64,000 bases of DNA from Acidilutibacter cellobiosedens (GCF_004103715.1 NZ_CP035282.1:1788673-1852672), one strand, 5' to 3'; numbered from the stretch's first letter, positions 29,224 through 38,297 are shown. The notes: generated by a model not told the origin, from the letters alone. Translations and numbers: made by a program.

Positions 29224-30459
29224 ATGAAAGCTGAAATTATTAATGTAGGAACTGAATTGCTTCTGGGAAGTACTTTAAATACAAACGCTCAATTCTTATC
29301 CCAAAGACTGGCCGAATTGGGAGAAGAGGTATATTTCCATACTGTTGTGGGAGATAATCGAGGTAGATTGAAAGATGCACTCAATTTAGCTTTGAAGCGT
29401 TCTCAACTTATTATATTGACGGGAGGTCTGGGACCAACCCAGGATGATCTGACAAAGGAAGTAGTATGCGAAACGTTAAATTTAAAATTAAATTTAAATA
29501 AAGAGGTATTAAATGAAATAAAGAGATATTTTAATAAACTCCATAGAGAAATGAGTGAGAACAACATTAAACAGGCTTACATACCTGAAAATTCCATAGT
29601 GCTGAAAAATGATATAGGAACGGCTCCAGGAGTTTTAGTAAATTGGAACGACAAAAAGATAGCCATTCTTCCCGGGCCTCCCAATGAGATGAAGACAATG
29701 TTTAATAAGTATTTATCCCCATTGATTAAGGAGAACTATATTATAAAATCCAAAACATTAAAGACTATCGGCATTAGTGAATCAACTCTTGAGTTGATGA
29801 TAAAAGATTTTATTGATTCTCAAACTAATCCTACTATTGCAACATATGTAAAAGAAGGGCAGGTAGATGTTAAAATTACGGCTAAGGAAGAGAATAAGGA
29901 GAATTCCGATGATTTAATAAATGATATGGTAGAAAAGGTAGAGAAAAGAATCGGCAAATATATATATTCTTATGATGATGAAACAATAGAGGAAGCTTTA
30001 TATAAAATTTTGAAGGATAGGGGATTTAAAATTGCCTTCTGTGAATCATGTACAGGAGGATTGGTATCCGGCAGATTTACGAAGATCCCCGGTGTTTCCC
30101 AAGTATTTGACAGAGGAATAGTTACTTACAGCAACAGGGCTAAGGTTGAAGAATTGAATGTAAAGGAAGACACCTTAAGAAAGTATGGAGCCGTCAGTGA
30201 AGAGACTGCCATTGAAATGGCAGAGGGACTGTTGAAAAAATCAAATGTGGATATAGCTTTATCTACTACGGGGATTGCAGGTCCCGACGGAGGAAGTGAA
30301 GAAAAACCCGTAGGTCTTGTATATATAGGAGTTGCAACTAAGGAAGGTTCCCATGCCGTTAAATTTACTTTTCCCGGGAACAGAATAAGTATTCAGAACA
30401 GAACGGCAACAATGGTTTTCGATGAGGGAAGAAAGTGTTTATTGAAATTAAATAATTAA
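29224..30459 (+). CDS. cinA: CinA family competence/damage-inducible protein
   Basis: The family includes NMN deamidase and ADP-ribose pyrophosphatase activities. The 411-residue protein has an N-terminal MoCF-like domain with the GTELLLGST and LTGGLGPTQDDLT motifs. The C-terminal CinA (PncC-type) domain (about 260-405) shows FCESCTGG, VTYSN and STTGIAGPDGG. Both halves are present, so both activities are possible. The ATG at 29224 follows CAGGAGATG. It is directly upstream of recA, as in Bacillus and Streptococcus, but recA has its own promoter. Confidence 0.95.
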   Translation: MKAEIINVGTELLLGSTLNTNAQFLSQRLAELGEEVYFHTVVGDNRGRLKDALNLALKRSQLIILTGGLGPTQDDLTKEVVCETLNLKLNLNKEVLNEIKRYFNKLHREMSENNIKQAYIPENSIVLKNDIGTAPGVLVNWNDKKIAILPGPPNEMKTMFNKYLSPLIKENYIIKSKTLKTIGISESTLELMIKDFIDSQTNPTIATYVKEGQVDVKITAKEENKENSDDLINDMVEKVEKRIGKYIYSYDDETIEEALYKILKDRGFKIAFCESCTGGLVSGRFTKIPGVSQVFDRGIVTYSNRAKVEELNVKEDTLRKYGAVSEETAIEMAEGLLKKSNVDIALSTTGIAGPDGGSEEKPVGLVYIGVATKEGSHAVKFTFPGNRISIQNRTATMVFDEGRKCLLKLNN

Positions 30460-30461
30460 AA

Positions 30462-30490
30462 TTGACTAATACAATCAAATGTTATAAAAT
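30462..30490 (+). promoter_or_regulatory. Sigma-A promoter of recA
   Basis: TTGACT (30462-30467), a 17-base spacer and TAAAAT (30485-30490). The LexA box lies just downstream, around or just after the expected transcription start. Confidence 0.75.
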
Positions 30491-30501
30491 ATTATATATA
30501 G

Positions 30502-30515
30502 CGAACTAATGTTCG
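30502..30515 (+). promoter_or_regulatory. LexA (DinR) SOS box of recA
   Basis: CGAACTAATGTTCG is a perfect palindrome in both flanks and matches the Gram-positive SOS consensus CGAAC-N4-GTTCG. It sits 44 bases before the recA start and 12 bases after the -10 element. The cognate repressor gene is at 62,386. Confidence 0.93.
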
Positions 30516-30558
30516 AAAATATACGGAAGGTGGTGACTCCAGTAATACTGGGCATATC

Positions 30559-31626
30559 ATGGCAGATTCAAAGAATAAGAATAACGAAAACAGTAAGGAA
30601 AAAGCTTTGGAAGTAGCCATCACTCAGATAGAAAAACAATTTGGAAAGGGTTCCATAATGAGGCTCGGAGAAAACAGCAAAATGAATGTCGAGTCCATTC
30701 CTACAGGAGCCTTAAGTTTGGACATCGCATTGGGGATTGGAGGACTTCCTAAGGGAAGAATAATTGAAGTATTTGGGCCTGAATCATCGGGTAAGACTAC
30801 CGTTGCACTACATTCCATAGCGGAATCTCAAAAACTGGGAGGTATAGCAGCATTTATAGATGCAGAGCATGCATTGGATCCTGTATATGCTAAAAATTTA
30901 GGAGTGGATATAGATAATTTGATAGTTTCACAGCCGGATACAGGCGAGCAGGCCTTGGAAATTGCTGAGGCTTTGGTCAGGAGCAATGCTATAGATGTAA
31001 TCGTATTGGACTCGGTAGCTGCTTTGGTTCCAAAGGCTGAAATCGAAGGAGAGATGGGAGATAGTCATGTAGGATTGCAGGCAAGATTAATGTCTCAGGC
31101 ATTGAGAAAATTAGCCGGTGCTATAAGCAGATCGAATGCCATAATCATATTCATAAATCAGCTTCGTGAGAAGATTGGGATAAGCTACGGAAATCCTGAA
31201 ACCACAACAGGAGGAAGGGCACTTAAATTTTATGCTTCCGTAAGGCTTGATGTTAGGAAAATAGATTCTATTAAGCAGGGAGATGACATTATTGGCAACA
31301 GAGTTAAGGTCAAAGTTGTCAAAAATAAGGTAGCTCCTCCTTTTAAACAGGCTGAATTTGATATTATGTACGGCAAGGGAATTTCAAAGGAAGGAAACAT
31401 TGTGGATTTGGGGGTTACATCTGAAATTATCAATAAGTCCGGTTCGTGGTACAGCTATGGAGAAGATAGATTGGGACAAGGAAGAGAAAATGTTAAAGAT
31501 TATTTTAAAGAACACAAAGATATTGCAGACGAAATTGAGAACAAAATCAGAGAAAAAAATGGATTGAAACCTTTGGAATTGAAAAAAGTAAGTAAAGAGA
31601 AAAAGGATAAAGAAAAAGCAGAGTAA
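30559..31626 (+). CDS. recA: Recombinase RecA
   Basis: Strand-exchange protein and co-protease for LexA. The 355-residue protein shows Walker [10 protein letters not shown] near residues 73-81, the L1/L2 DNA-binding loops (around [17 protein letters not shown] and [14 protein letters not shown]) and INQLREKIG. It ends in a charged tail. The ATG at 30559 is used because it lies in a conserved reading context, although only a weak ribosome site (GGAAGGTGGTG, 30 bases upstream) is visible. No recX follows. Instead, a split SbcCD-like operon starts 63 bases downstream. Confidence 0.98.
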   Translation: MADSKNKNNENSKEKALEVAITQIEKQFGKGSIMRLGENSKMNVESIPTGALSLDIALGIGGLPKGRIIEVFGPESSGKTTVALHSIAESQKLGGIAAFIDAEHALDPVYAKNLGVDIDNLIVSQPDTGEQALEIAEALVRSNAIDVIVLDSVAALVPKAEIEGEMGDSHVGLQARLMSQALRKLAGAISRSNAIIIFINQLREKIGISYGNPETTTGGRALKFYASVRLDVRKIDSIKQGDDIIGNRVKVKVVKNKVAPPFKQAEFDIMYGKGISKEGNIVDLGVTSEIINKSGSWYSYGEDRLGQGRENVKDYFKEHKDIADEIENKIREKNGLKPLELKKVSKEKKDKEKAE

Positions 31627-31638
31627 AGTGTATTTTAG

Positions 31639-31666
31639 AGACCTCCTTGTTTTCATAAGGGGGTCT
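31639..31666 (+). terminator. Hairpin after recA without a U-tract
   Basis: AGACCTCCTT (31639-31648) pairs with AAGGGGGTCT (31657-31666) including one G-U. TGAAGC follows instead of T residues, so read-through into the nuclease genes is plausible. Confidence 0.5.
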
Positions 31667-31689
31667 TGAAGCAGGAGGAAATATAAAAG

Positions 31690-32676
31690 TTGAAAATACT
31701 TTATTTTACAGATACTCACATAAGAGGAACTACTCCACAAAATAGAAAGGATAATTTGGTGGAGACTTTGGAGAAAAAATTTAATGAGGTAATCGGGATA
31801 ATAAATGAAGAAAATATTGATTATGTAATTCACGGAGGAGATCTTTTCGACAGGCCTGATGTTTCGGTTTCGATAGTAAGTAAGTTTGCGGAAATATTGA
31901 ATAAAATTAAAGTTCCCATATATATAGTCTCTGGCAACCATGATATATACGGCCATAATCCTGAAACATTGGGTAAAACCATGCTTGGACTTTTAAATGC
32001 GATTAACATTCTTCATGTTATCGACAGCGGAGAAAAGATTATACTTGAAAAGAATGGTGTAAAAGTTCAACTAACAGGCCAGCCGTATATTTATAATTTA
32101 GACGATCCTATTAACAGAGATAAATACATTATAAAGTCTAAGCCTGATAATATAAAATATCTCATTCATGTAGTTCATGGAATGCTTTTGGACAGACCAT
32201 TTATAAAAGGGATCCCTTATACTCTGATAGATGATATAAAGGAAACTAAAGCGGATATTACTTTATGCGGACATTATCATTCGGGATTTGGAATTAAGAT
32301 TATAGATGGAAAATATTTTATCAATCCGGGAAGCTTAATACGTATCACAAACAGTGTTAAAGAAATTGAAAGAATTCCTCAGGTGGTTATTATGGATCTT
32401 TCAAAGAAAATAGATATAAAACTTGTTCCATTAAAAACAGCTCAAAAGGGAGAATTAATCCTTGACAGAAAGGAAATAGAAAACTATATGTACAAGAACG
32501 AAAGGTTGAATGAATTTAAACAATCTATAGATGAAACGGTTAATTTTGACAAACTGGATATCAATAAAATACTTTCGGAAATATCACATACAGAAGGAAT
32601 TAAACCCCAAGTAAAAGAAGAGGCTCTAAGACGAATTGCTTCTTCCCAGATTAAGTTTTCAGGAGATGATATATGA
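31690..32676 (+). CDS. SbcD/Mre11-like metallophosphoesterase nuclease
   Basis: Probable two-metal DNA nuclease of the Mre11-SbcD family. The 328-residue protein shows every phosphoesterase motif in order: DTHIRG (8-13), GGDLFDRP (about 51-58), SGNHDIYG (about 80-87), VHG (about 161) and GHYHSG (about 195-200). A C-terminal region would bind the ATPase partner. TTG 31690 follows CAGGAGG. Its stop is one base before the Rad50-like gene, so the two are almost certainly co-translated. It is shorter than E. coli SbcD (about 400 residues) and resembles phage gp47-type nucleases. Confidence 0.88.
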   Translation: MKILYFTDTHIRGTTPQNRKDNLVETLEKKFNEVIGIINEENIDYVIHGGDLFDRPDVSVSIVSKFAEILNKIKVPIYIVSGNHDIYGHNPETLGKTMLGLLNAINILHVIDSGEKIILEKNGVKVQLTGQPYIYNLDDPINRDKYIIKSKPDNIKYLIHVVHGMLLDRPFIKGIPYTLIDDIKETKADITLCGHYHSGFGIKIIDGKYFINPGSLIRITNSVKEIERIPQVVIMDLSKKIDIKLVPLKTAQKGELILDRKEIENYMYKNERLNEFKQSIDETVNFDKLDINKILSEISHTEGIKPQVKEEALRRIASSQIKFSGDDI

Positions 32677-32677
32677 T

Positions 32678-34120
32678 ATGACCTATATCAAGAAGGTGAT
32701 TTTAGAAAATTTTCAATCTCATAAACATACTGAAATACTGTTTGATGAGCATTTAAATGTGATAGTAGGTCCTTCTGACCAAGGAAAGAGTGCTATAATC
32801 AGAGGAATTCAATGGGCATTGTTTAATGAACCCTCAGGAGATTTTTTTATAAGAGAAGGAGAAAAGGAATGTAGCATAATCATATATTTTAGTGACAATA
32901 CAGCTATTAAAAGATATAAGAGCAGAAGCAAAAATTTGTATTATTATTATGACGAATTTGGAAAAGAAACTATATACGAGGGATTTGGTCTTGAAGTTCC
33001 AAAAGAAATAGTCGATAAGATTAAAATAAGAAAGATTTTCTTATCCGGAAAACAATCTAATGCCATCAATATAAGCGAACAATTGGAAGGTCCATTTCTT
33101 TTATCGGAAAATACGAATACAAGGGCAAATGCCATAGGACGGTTAATAGGAGTACATATAGTAGATGATGCGATAAAGGATACATTGAAAGATAAGACAA
33201 ATTTAAATAGCTTAAAGAAAAACAACGAAGAACAATATCAAAATCTGTCCGATGATCTTAAAAAATATGATTATTTAGACGATTTAAAAAGAATATTAGA
33301 TAAATTTGAAATAATACAAGGGAGTATAAATGAGAAACAAGCCAAATTAGAAAAATTGATTGGTATCAGAAAGGACTACATAGATTGTTCGAATAATATA
33401 GGAAACGTTAAGAGCATTATAAACAGATTAGAAAATATTGATATAGTAAAAGAAAAATCAGACAGATTAAATAATTGTATCAGAATATATAATATAGTAA
33501 ACAGTAAAAAGGTCAATTTAATTAATATAGATGAGAAGATAAATGAAAACTTAAATATATTGAAATATTCATCTAATATAGATGAAATGGGTAATATTTT
33601 AATTAATCTCGATGATAAAACAAAGAAGTTATTGCTATTAAAATCAATAGATGAAAAATACAGATATATTAATAAAAATTTATCTGATAGTAATTTAATA
33701 ATAGAAAATTTGAAGACCATATATATTGTTAGTAATATGACGGATGATATCGAAAAGAATATTCACGGATTAAACAACCTTTCAACCATATATAAAAATC
33801 TCATGGATTTGGACAAGAGAATAGAACAGGGAAATAATTATATAAAAAAATTTAAAAATATTTCTGAAGGTGATCTTTTAGTTCAGAATATAAGCGGTAA
33901 ATTAAAGGGATTTAATACTTTTATTAATGTAGAAAAGCGTTACACTGATATTCTAAGCAATATAAATAATACAAATAAGATTATCAAAGATGAAAAGGAT
34001 AATATATCATTATTTCTCGAAGAATATAAATCCTTATTATTGAAACTGGGTATTTGTCCCCTTTGTTTAAGTAAGATAGATTCAAAAACAATTGAAAAGA
34101 TAATATCAAATTATAGTTAA
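32678..34120 (+). CDS. N-terminal half of an SbcC/Rad50-like ATPase ending in a zinc hook
   Basis: AAA/SMC-type ATPase piece of 480 residues. It has the SMC-N opening (KKVILENFQSHKHTEI), Walker A GPSDQGKS at residues 31-38 and a Q-loop-like segment. About 280 residues of helical coiled coil follow, and CPLC sits at 460-463, only 17 residues from the end. No signature motif or Walker B occurs, so it cannot hydrolyse ATP alone. The missing half is encoded at 34,465. I start it at the ATG at 32678, after AGGAGATG, because the longer frame lies inside the nuclease gene. Confidence 0.85.
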   Translation: MTYIKKVILENFQSHKHTEILFDEHLNVIVGPSDQGKSAIIRGIQWALFNEPSGDFFIREGEKECSIIIYFSDNTAIKRYKSRSKNLYYYYDEFGKETIYEGFGLEVPKEIVDKIKIRKIFLSGKQSNAINISEQLEGPFLLSENTNTRANAIGRLIGVHIVDDAIKDTLKDKTNLNSLKKNNEEQYQNLSDDLKKYDYLDDLKRILDKFEIIQGSINEKQAKLEKLIGIRKDYIDCSNNIGNVKSIINRLENIDIVKEKSDRLNNCIRIYNIVNSKKVNLINIDEKINENLNILKYSSNIDEMGNILINLDDKTKKLLLLKSIDEKYRYINKNLSDSNLIIENLKTIYIVSNMTDDIEKNIHGLNNLSTIYKNLMDLDKRIEQGNNYIKKFKNISEGDLLVQNISGKLKGFNTFINVEKRYTDILSNINNTNKIIKDEKDNISLFLEEYKSLLLKLGICPLCLSKIDSKTIEKIISNYS

Positions 34121-34202
34121 TTGAAGTCTTATTATTGAAAGTTTAAAATATAAATACATTAGGATAGTATTTTAACTTATAATTTATGAGGAGTGTATAA
34201 GC

Positions 34203-34454
34203 ATGCAGGATTATGAAAAAAAATTAAATACTTTGAAGGATGATCTGGAGAAAGCAAAATCTTTGAGATATAAGGCGGAAGCAAGGCTGGAACAGTTAAA
34301 TAAACAAAAAGAAGATTTGATTAAGGAACTTGAAAGCTTAAAAGTTAATCCTAATAATTTAGATGAAGAAATTAAAAAACTCACCTTAGAGATAGATTCT
34401 TTATTCGATGAGGCCAATAAACTTCTTCCAAAAGATTTATTGGAAAAGAAATGA
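34203..34454 (+). CDS. Small coiled-coil protein of the split SbcCD locus
   Basis: 83 residues, almost wholly charged heptad-like helix (residues 1-45 and 50-70) with a KVNPNN break near 50-54. It has no cysteine, signal peptide or membrane segment. The ATG at 34203 follows GAGGAGTG. It lies between the two Rad50-like halves, ten bases before the second, and may be an accessory or bridging coil of the complex. I do not recognise the family. Confidence 0.75.
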   Translation: MQDYEKKLNTLKDDLEKAKSLRYKAEARLEQLNKQKEDLIKELESLKVNPNNLDEEIKKLTLEIDSLFDEANKLLPKDLLEKK

Positions 34455-34464
34455 GTGACTTATT

Positions 34465-35121
34465 ATGATATCCAATTTAGAAGACCTTAATAAAAACATA
34501 GATAATTTAAAAAGACTGTATTCTAAGGAAAGCGGAAAGAAAGAAAAAATACTGGAACAGATGGAGAAAGTGAAAAAGGAAATAAATGAAATCGATTCAA
34601 AGATCGATTTATTGGAAGAAGTAAATTTATTGCTTCAGAAAACTTCCGAATTTGCGAGGGAACAATCTAAAAAGCAGATAGAAACGTTAGTAACTAATTG
34701 TTTGCAGTATGTTTTTGAAAATGACATGGAATTCAATATTGATATAGTAGAATTAAGAAATAAACCTAATGCTGAGTTTTATGTAATTTCCCGTTATGGT
34801 ACTCATACCATAAAGACAAAACCGGAGTTATCAAGAGGAGGAGGAGTTGTAGACGTTATTTCTTTAGCATTGAGAATTGCTTTTATGCAGATATACAGAC
34901 CACAAATATGCGGCCCCCTCATATTAGACGAACCTGCTAAACATGTGAGCGAAGAATATATATTCAACGTAGCGGATTTTTTGCAGAAAACTTCGGAGAT
35001 GTTCAATAAGCAGATTATAATGGTTACTCATAATAATTATTTGTCATCTATCGGAACAAATGCCTACCGAGTAGAATTAAAGGGCTCAGAAAGCATTGTA
35101 AGGAAGATAACGCCTGATTAA
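34465..35121 (+). CDS. C-terminal half of an SbcC/Rad50-like ATPase
   Basis: 218 residues supplying what the gene at 32,678 lacks. It opens with a coiled coil (1-75). It then has an ABC-type signature LSRGGGVVDV at about 122-131, Walker B PLILDEP with D155/E156, and the H-loop histidine in VTHNN (H189). There is no Walker A. A dimer with the N-terminal half would rebuild a complete Rad50 head, in the reverse of the usual one-chain layout. It is close to the coiled-coil gene upstream and followed by the rny promoter. Confidence 0.85.
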   Translation: MISNLEDLNKNIDNLKRLYSKESGKKEKILEQMEKVKKEINEIDSKIDLLEEVNLLLQKTSEFAREQSKKQIETLVTNCLQYVFENDMEFNIDIVELRNKPNAEFYVISRYGTHTIKTKPELSRGGGVVDVISLALRIAFMQIYRPQICGPLILDEPAKHVSEEYIFNVADFLQKTSEMFNKQIIMVTHNNYLSSIGTNAYRVELKGSESIVRKITPD

Positions 35122-35125
35122 TAAC

Positions 35126-35154
35126 TTGACATATTTTCTTAAAAGTAATAAAAT
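35126..35154 (+). promoter_or_regulatory. Sigma-A promoter of rny
   Basis: TTGACA (35126-35131), a 17-base spacer and TAAAAT (35149-35154). A leader of about 130 bases follows before rny. Confidence 0.75.
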
Positions 35155-35196
35155 TAAATCGTATGTAAAGCTATACTTGTAAATAGTGTAGACTCT

Positions 35197-35225
35197 ATAA
35201 GCCGCGATTATCCGGTTTATATTTT
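35197..35225 (+). terminator. Terminator-like hairpin in the rny leader
   Basis: ATAAGCCG (35197-35204) pairs with CGGTTTAT (35213-35220) with one G-U, followed by ATTTTTATTAA. It could attenuate rny. Regulation of RNase Y mRNA by such a hairpin is inference only. Confidence 0.4.
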
Positions 35226-35291
35226 TATTAATTATTGTAAATTAAGTACTTTTGGAACTTGAAAATTAAATAGAAAGGGAGGTGCAGCGTT

Positions 35292-36821
35292 ATTGAACTT
35301 CTAAAATTAGTTATAAGTGCCATAATTGGAATCATCGCTGGTTTTTATATAAGAAGAACAATCAGTGAAGGAAAGATAAAAAATTCTGAGGAATTAGCCA
35401 AGAAAATTTTAGATGATGCAAATAAAGATGCAGAAACAAAGAAAAAAGAAGTGTTATTGGAAGCAAAAGAAGAGATTCATAAGATGAGAAGTGAATTTGA
35501 AAAAGAAAGCAGAGAAAGAAGAAATGAACTTCAAAAATTAGAAAGACGGTTAATGCATAGAGAAGAATCTCTTGATAGAAAAAGTGAAAGTTTAGAAAAA
35601 AAGGATGATTTAGTTTCTAAAAAAATAAAGGAATTAGATGAGAAAGAAGAGCTTATAAATCAGCTTTATGAAAAGCAAGTTGAAGAATTGGAAAGATTAT
35701 CAGGCTTGACGTCAGAAGAAGCCAAGGAATTGCTTCTCAATGATGTTAAGAAAGAAATAACTCATGAATCTGCTATAATGATTAAAGAAATTGAGAGCAA
35801 GGCAAAGGAGGAAGCTGATAAAAAAGCCAGGGAAATCATTTCCTGTGCCATCCAAAAATGTGCTTCTGATCATGTTGCTGAGACTACGGTGACGGTAGTT
35901 CCTTTGCCAAATGATGAAATGAAAGGCAGAATCATTGGAAGAGAAGGTAGAAATATTAGAACTTTAGAAACACTTACGGGAATTGATTTGATTATAGATG
36001 ATACACCGGAAGCCGTAGTTCTTTCAGGATTTGATCCTATAAGAAGAGAAGTTGCGAGAATTGCATTGGAAAAGTTGATAATCGATGGAAGAATACATCC
36101 GGCAAGAATAGAGGAAATGGTTGAAAAAGCCAAAAAGGAAGTAGAGAATATCATAAGAGAAGCGGGAGAGCAAGCTGCTTTTGAATGCGGAATAAACGGT
36201 TTACACCCTGAACTTATAAAACTATTGGGTAGACTTAAATATAGAACAAGTTACGGGCAAAATGTATTAAGGCATTCTATTGAAGTTTCTCGTTTAGCAG
36301 GAGTGATGGCATCGGAATTGGGTGCTGATGTTAAAATTGCTAAAAGAGCAGGACTTTTGCACGATATAGGTAAGGCTGTAGATCATGAAGTTGAAGGACC
36401 TCATGTTACAATTGGAGTGGATTTGGCTAAGAAATATAAGGAGTCGAAGGAAGTGCTTCATGCAATTGCTGCTCATCATGGAGATATTGAACCACAAACA
36501 GTTGAAGCGGTGTTAGTTCAGGCGGCGGATGCCATATCTGCTGCAAGACCGGGAGCAAGAAGAGAAACGCTGGAAGCATACATCAAAAGACTTGAAAAAC
36601 TTGAAGAAATAGCTAATTCTTTTGAGGGAATCGAGAAATCTTATGCCATACAAGCAGGTCGTGAGATAAGAATAATGGTTAAACCGGAATTAATTAATGA
36701 TGATGAGATTGTTCATACTGCCAGAGAGATAGTCAAAAGAGTAGAAGAGGAACTTGACTATCCGGGTCAAATAAAGGTAAATGTAATAAGAGAGACAAGG
36801 GCAATAGAATATGCAAAATAA
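35292..36821 (+). CDS. rny: Ribonuclease Y (probable AUU start)
   Basis: Membrane-anchored endoribonuclease that starts mRNA decay in Firmicutes. The full frame gives 509 residues: an N-terminal membrane helix ([16 protein letters not shown]), a long coiled coil (about 25-190), a KH domain with [19 protein letters not shown], and an HD domain (about 330-430) with [18 protein letters not shown] and HHGD. The first ATG/GTG/TTG in frame is at 35451 and would delete the membrane anchor. The only codon correctly spaced behind GGGAGGTG is ATT at 35292, so I infer a rare AUU start. Bacillus has ymdB next; here it is absent. Confidence 0.93.
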   Translation: MELLKLVISAIIGIIAGFYIRRTISEGKIKNSEELAKKILDDANKDAETKKKEVLLEAKEEIHKMRSEFEKESRERRNELQKLERRLMHREESLDRKSESLEKKDDLVSKKIKELDEKEELINQLYEKQVEELERLSGLTSEEAKELLLNDVKKEITHESAIMIKEIESKAKEEADKKAREIISCAIQKCASDHVAETTVTVVPLPNDEMKGRIIGREGRNIRTLETLTGIDLIIDDTPEAVVLSGFDPIRREVARIALEKLIIDGRIHPARIEEMVEKAKKEVENIIREAGEQAAFECGINGLHPELIKLLGRLKYRTSYGQNVLRHSIEVSRLAGVMASELGADVKIAKRAGLLHDIGKAVDHEVEGPHVTIGVDLAKKYKESKEVLHAIAAHHGDIEPQTVEAVLVQAADAISAARPGARRETLEAYIKRLEKLEEIANSFEGIEKSYAIQAGREIRIMVKPELINDDEIVHTAREIVKRVEEELDYPGQIKVNVIRETRAIEYAK

Positions 36822-36935
36822 AGGGCAGCCTTTTTGAAACCGTTTAAGGTCAATTTCGAACTAAAAAAAGATGATTTTTTTATGAGTTATAAAAAAGAGC
36901 GAAAATTTTCAAAAGCAAAAATATTTTTAAATAAA

Positions 36936-36962
36936 AGAGGATTTTACTAATATTTGTAGAAT
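36936..36962 (+). promoter_or_regulatory. Sigma-H promoter of spoVS
   Basis: AGAGGATTT (36936-36944), 11 bases, then GTAGAAT (956-962 of that kb). This fits the Bacillus sigma-H consensus RnAGGAWWT-N11/12-RnnGAAT at every fixed position. Bacillus spoVS is a known sigma-H gene. The site is 68 bases before the start codon. Confidence 0.8.
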
Positions 36963-37029
36963 AAAGAATTATAGTCATATATAAATATATAATTCATAAT
37001 AAATAATTTTGGTAGAGGGGGATATTTTA

Positions 37030-37290
37030 ATGGATGTATTAAAAGTATCAGCAAAATCAAGTCCAAATTCTGTTGCAGGAGCTCTTGCGGGAGTATTAAG
37101 AGAAAAAGGTTCTGCCGAGATTCAAGCTATTGGTGCGGGGGCTTTGAACCAGGCTGTCAAGGCAGTTGCCATTGCCAGAGGTTTTGTTGCACCCAGCGGT
37201 ATTGATTTAATATGTATACCAGCTTTTACAGACATTGAAATTGACGGTGAGGAAAGAACAGCTATTAAGTTAATTATTGAGCCGAGATAG
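37030..37290 (+). CDS. spoVS: Stage V sporulation protein S
   Basis: Small Alba-like nucleic-acid-binding protein required for late sporulation in Bacillus. At 86 residues it has the exact family length. Conserved segments are LKVSAKSSPNSVAGALAG, IGAGALNQAVKAVAIARGFVAPSG and ERTAIKLIIEPR. I place the start at the ATG at 37030 after AGAGGGGG; a longer frame has no ribosome site. It stands alone between a sigma-H promoter and a strong terminator. Confidence 0.97.
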   Translation: MDVLKVSAKSSPNSVAGALAGVLREKGSAEIQAIGAGALNQAVKAVAIARGFVAPSGIDLICIPAFTDIEIDGEERTAIKLIIEPR

Positions 37291-37298
37291 TATTTTTT

Positions 37299-37330
37299 AA
37301 AAAGTCTGCCATATATGGCAGACTTTTTAT
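37299..37330 (+). terminator. Intrinsic terminator after spoVS
   Basis: Two perfect 15-base arms meet at 37313/37314, with AAAAAGTCTGCC opening and GGCAGACTTTTT closing. Confidence 0.9.
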
Positions 37331-37356
37331 AATTTATAGAAAAATTTCATTTTACC

Positions 37357-37386
37357 TTGGAAGCTTTTTTATATTAATGATATAAT
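37357..37386 (+). promoter_or_regulatory. Possible sigma-A promoter of the PHP-padR operon
   Basis: TTGGAA (37357-37362), an 18-base spacer and TATAAT (37381-37386), about 90 bases before the PHP gene. Confidence 0.5.
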
Positions 37387-37475
37387 AATAGTATAAAAGG
37401 TCAAGTATAAATTAGGAAAGAAAATAATTTTTCTATGGGTTATAAATATAGTGCTATAAATTTGGGAGTGATATC

Positions 37476-38297
37476 TTGATTTTAACTGCAGATTTACATA
37501 TTCATACAACTTATTCCGATGGATTGCTAACTCCTGATGAAGTTATTAAAATAGCTTTTCGAAAAGGTTTATATGCCATAAGTATTACCGATCATGATAC
37601 TGTTGCGGGGATAAGAAAATTTGAAAATAGTCAAGTTAAAGTTATTCCCGGCATTGAATTTGGCTGTGTATTTGAAGGAGAAGACGTTCATATATTAGGA
37701 TATTTTTCAAAATATTTTTTGCCTAAAATTAGTGAAAAGGTTAGTTTTTTGAAAGAAAAAAGAATCGAGAGATGTTCCGAGATTATAAAAAAACTGAATA
37801 ATCAAGGATTGAAGATAGATATGGAAGATGTTTGTATTTATACCCAAAATGGTTTAATCGGGAGGCCTCATATAGCGAGAGCGCTGATTGAAAAGGGATA
37901 TGTACATTCTATGAGGGAAGCTTTTGATCTGTATCTGAACAGGGGTTGCCCGGCTTATGTGGAAAGATGCAGCTTGTCTATTAAAGAAACTATAGATTTA
38001 ATTCATGAAGAAGAAGGAATAGCTGTATTGGCTCATCCGGGATTAATAAAAAGAAAAGAAATTATAGATTATGTTATAAAGGAAGGAATAGACGGATTAG
38101 AAGTGATTCATTCAAAGCATACTCATGAAGATGTTGTATATTTTTTAAGTTTGGCCAAGAAGAAAAATCTTTTGATAACAGGAGGTTCCGATTCTCATGG
38201 AGATTTGATAGATGGGGAATATTTAATTGGAAGGTATTATGTTCCTGTTGATAATCTGATGAAGGGTGAAAGGAGGATAAGTATTGACCAATTATAA
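37476..38297 (+). CDS. PHP-domain phosphoesterase (YciV/TrpH-like)
   Basis: Metal-dependent phosphoesterase of the polymerase-and-histidinol-phosphatase family. E. coli YciV-type members act on 3',5'-bisphosphates and short RNA. The 273-residue protein begins with DLHIHTTYSDGLLTPDEV (6-23) and contains SITDHDTVAG, PGIEFG, VLAHPG and GGSDSHGD, the usual metal ligands. TTG 37476 follows GGGAGTGAT. Its last 14 bases overlap the padR gene, so the two are one operon. Confidence 0.88.
   Translation: MILTADLHIHTTYSDGLLTPDEVIKIAFRKGLYAISITDHDTVAGIRKFENSQVKVIPGIEFGCVFEGEDVHILGYFSKYFLPKISEKVSFLKEKRIERCSEIIKKLNNQGLKIDMEDVCIYTQNGLIGRPHIARALIEKGYVHSMREAFDLYLNRGCPAYVERCSLSIKETIDLIHEEEGIAVLAHPGLIKRKEIIDYVIKEGIDGLEVIHSKHTHEDVVYFLSLAKKKNLLITGGSDSHGDLIDGEYLIGRYYVPVDNLMKGERRISIDQL

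Noticed and set aside
31384-31956. - strand reading frame of 190 codons across recA end and the nuclease gene
   Set aside because: Low-complexity Phe/Tyr/Ile-rich product, antisense to two real genes.
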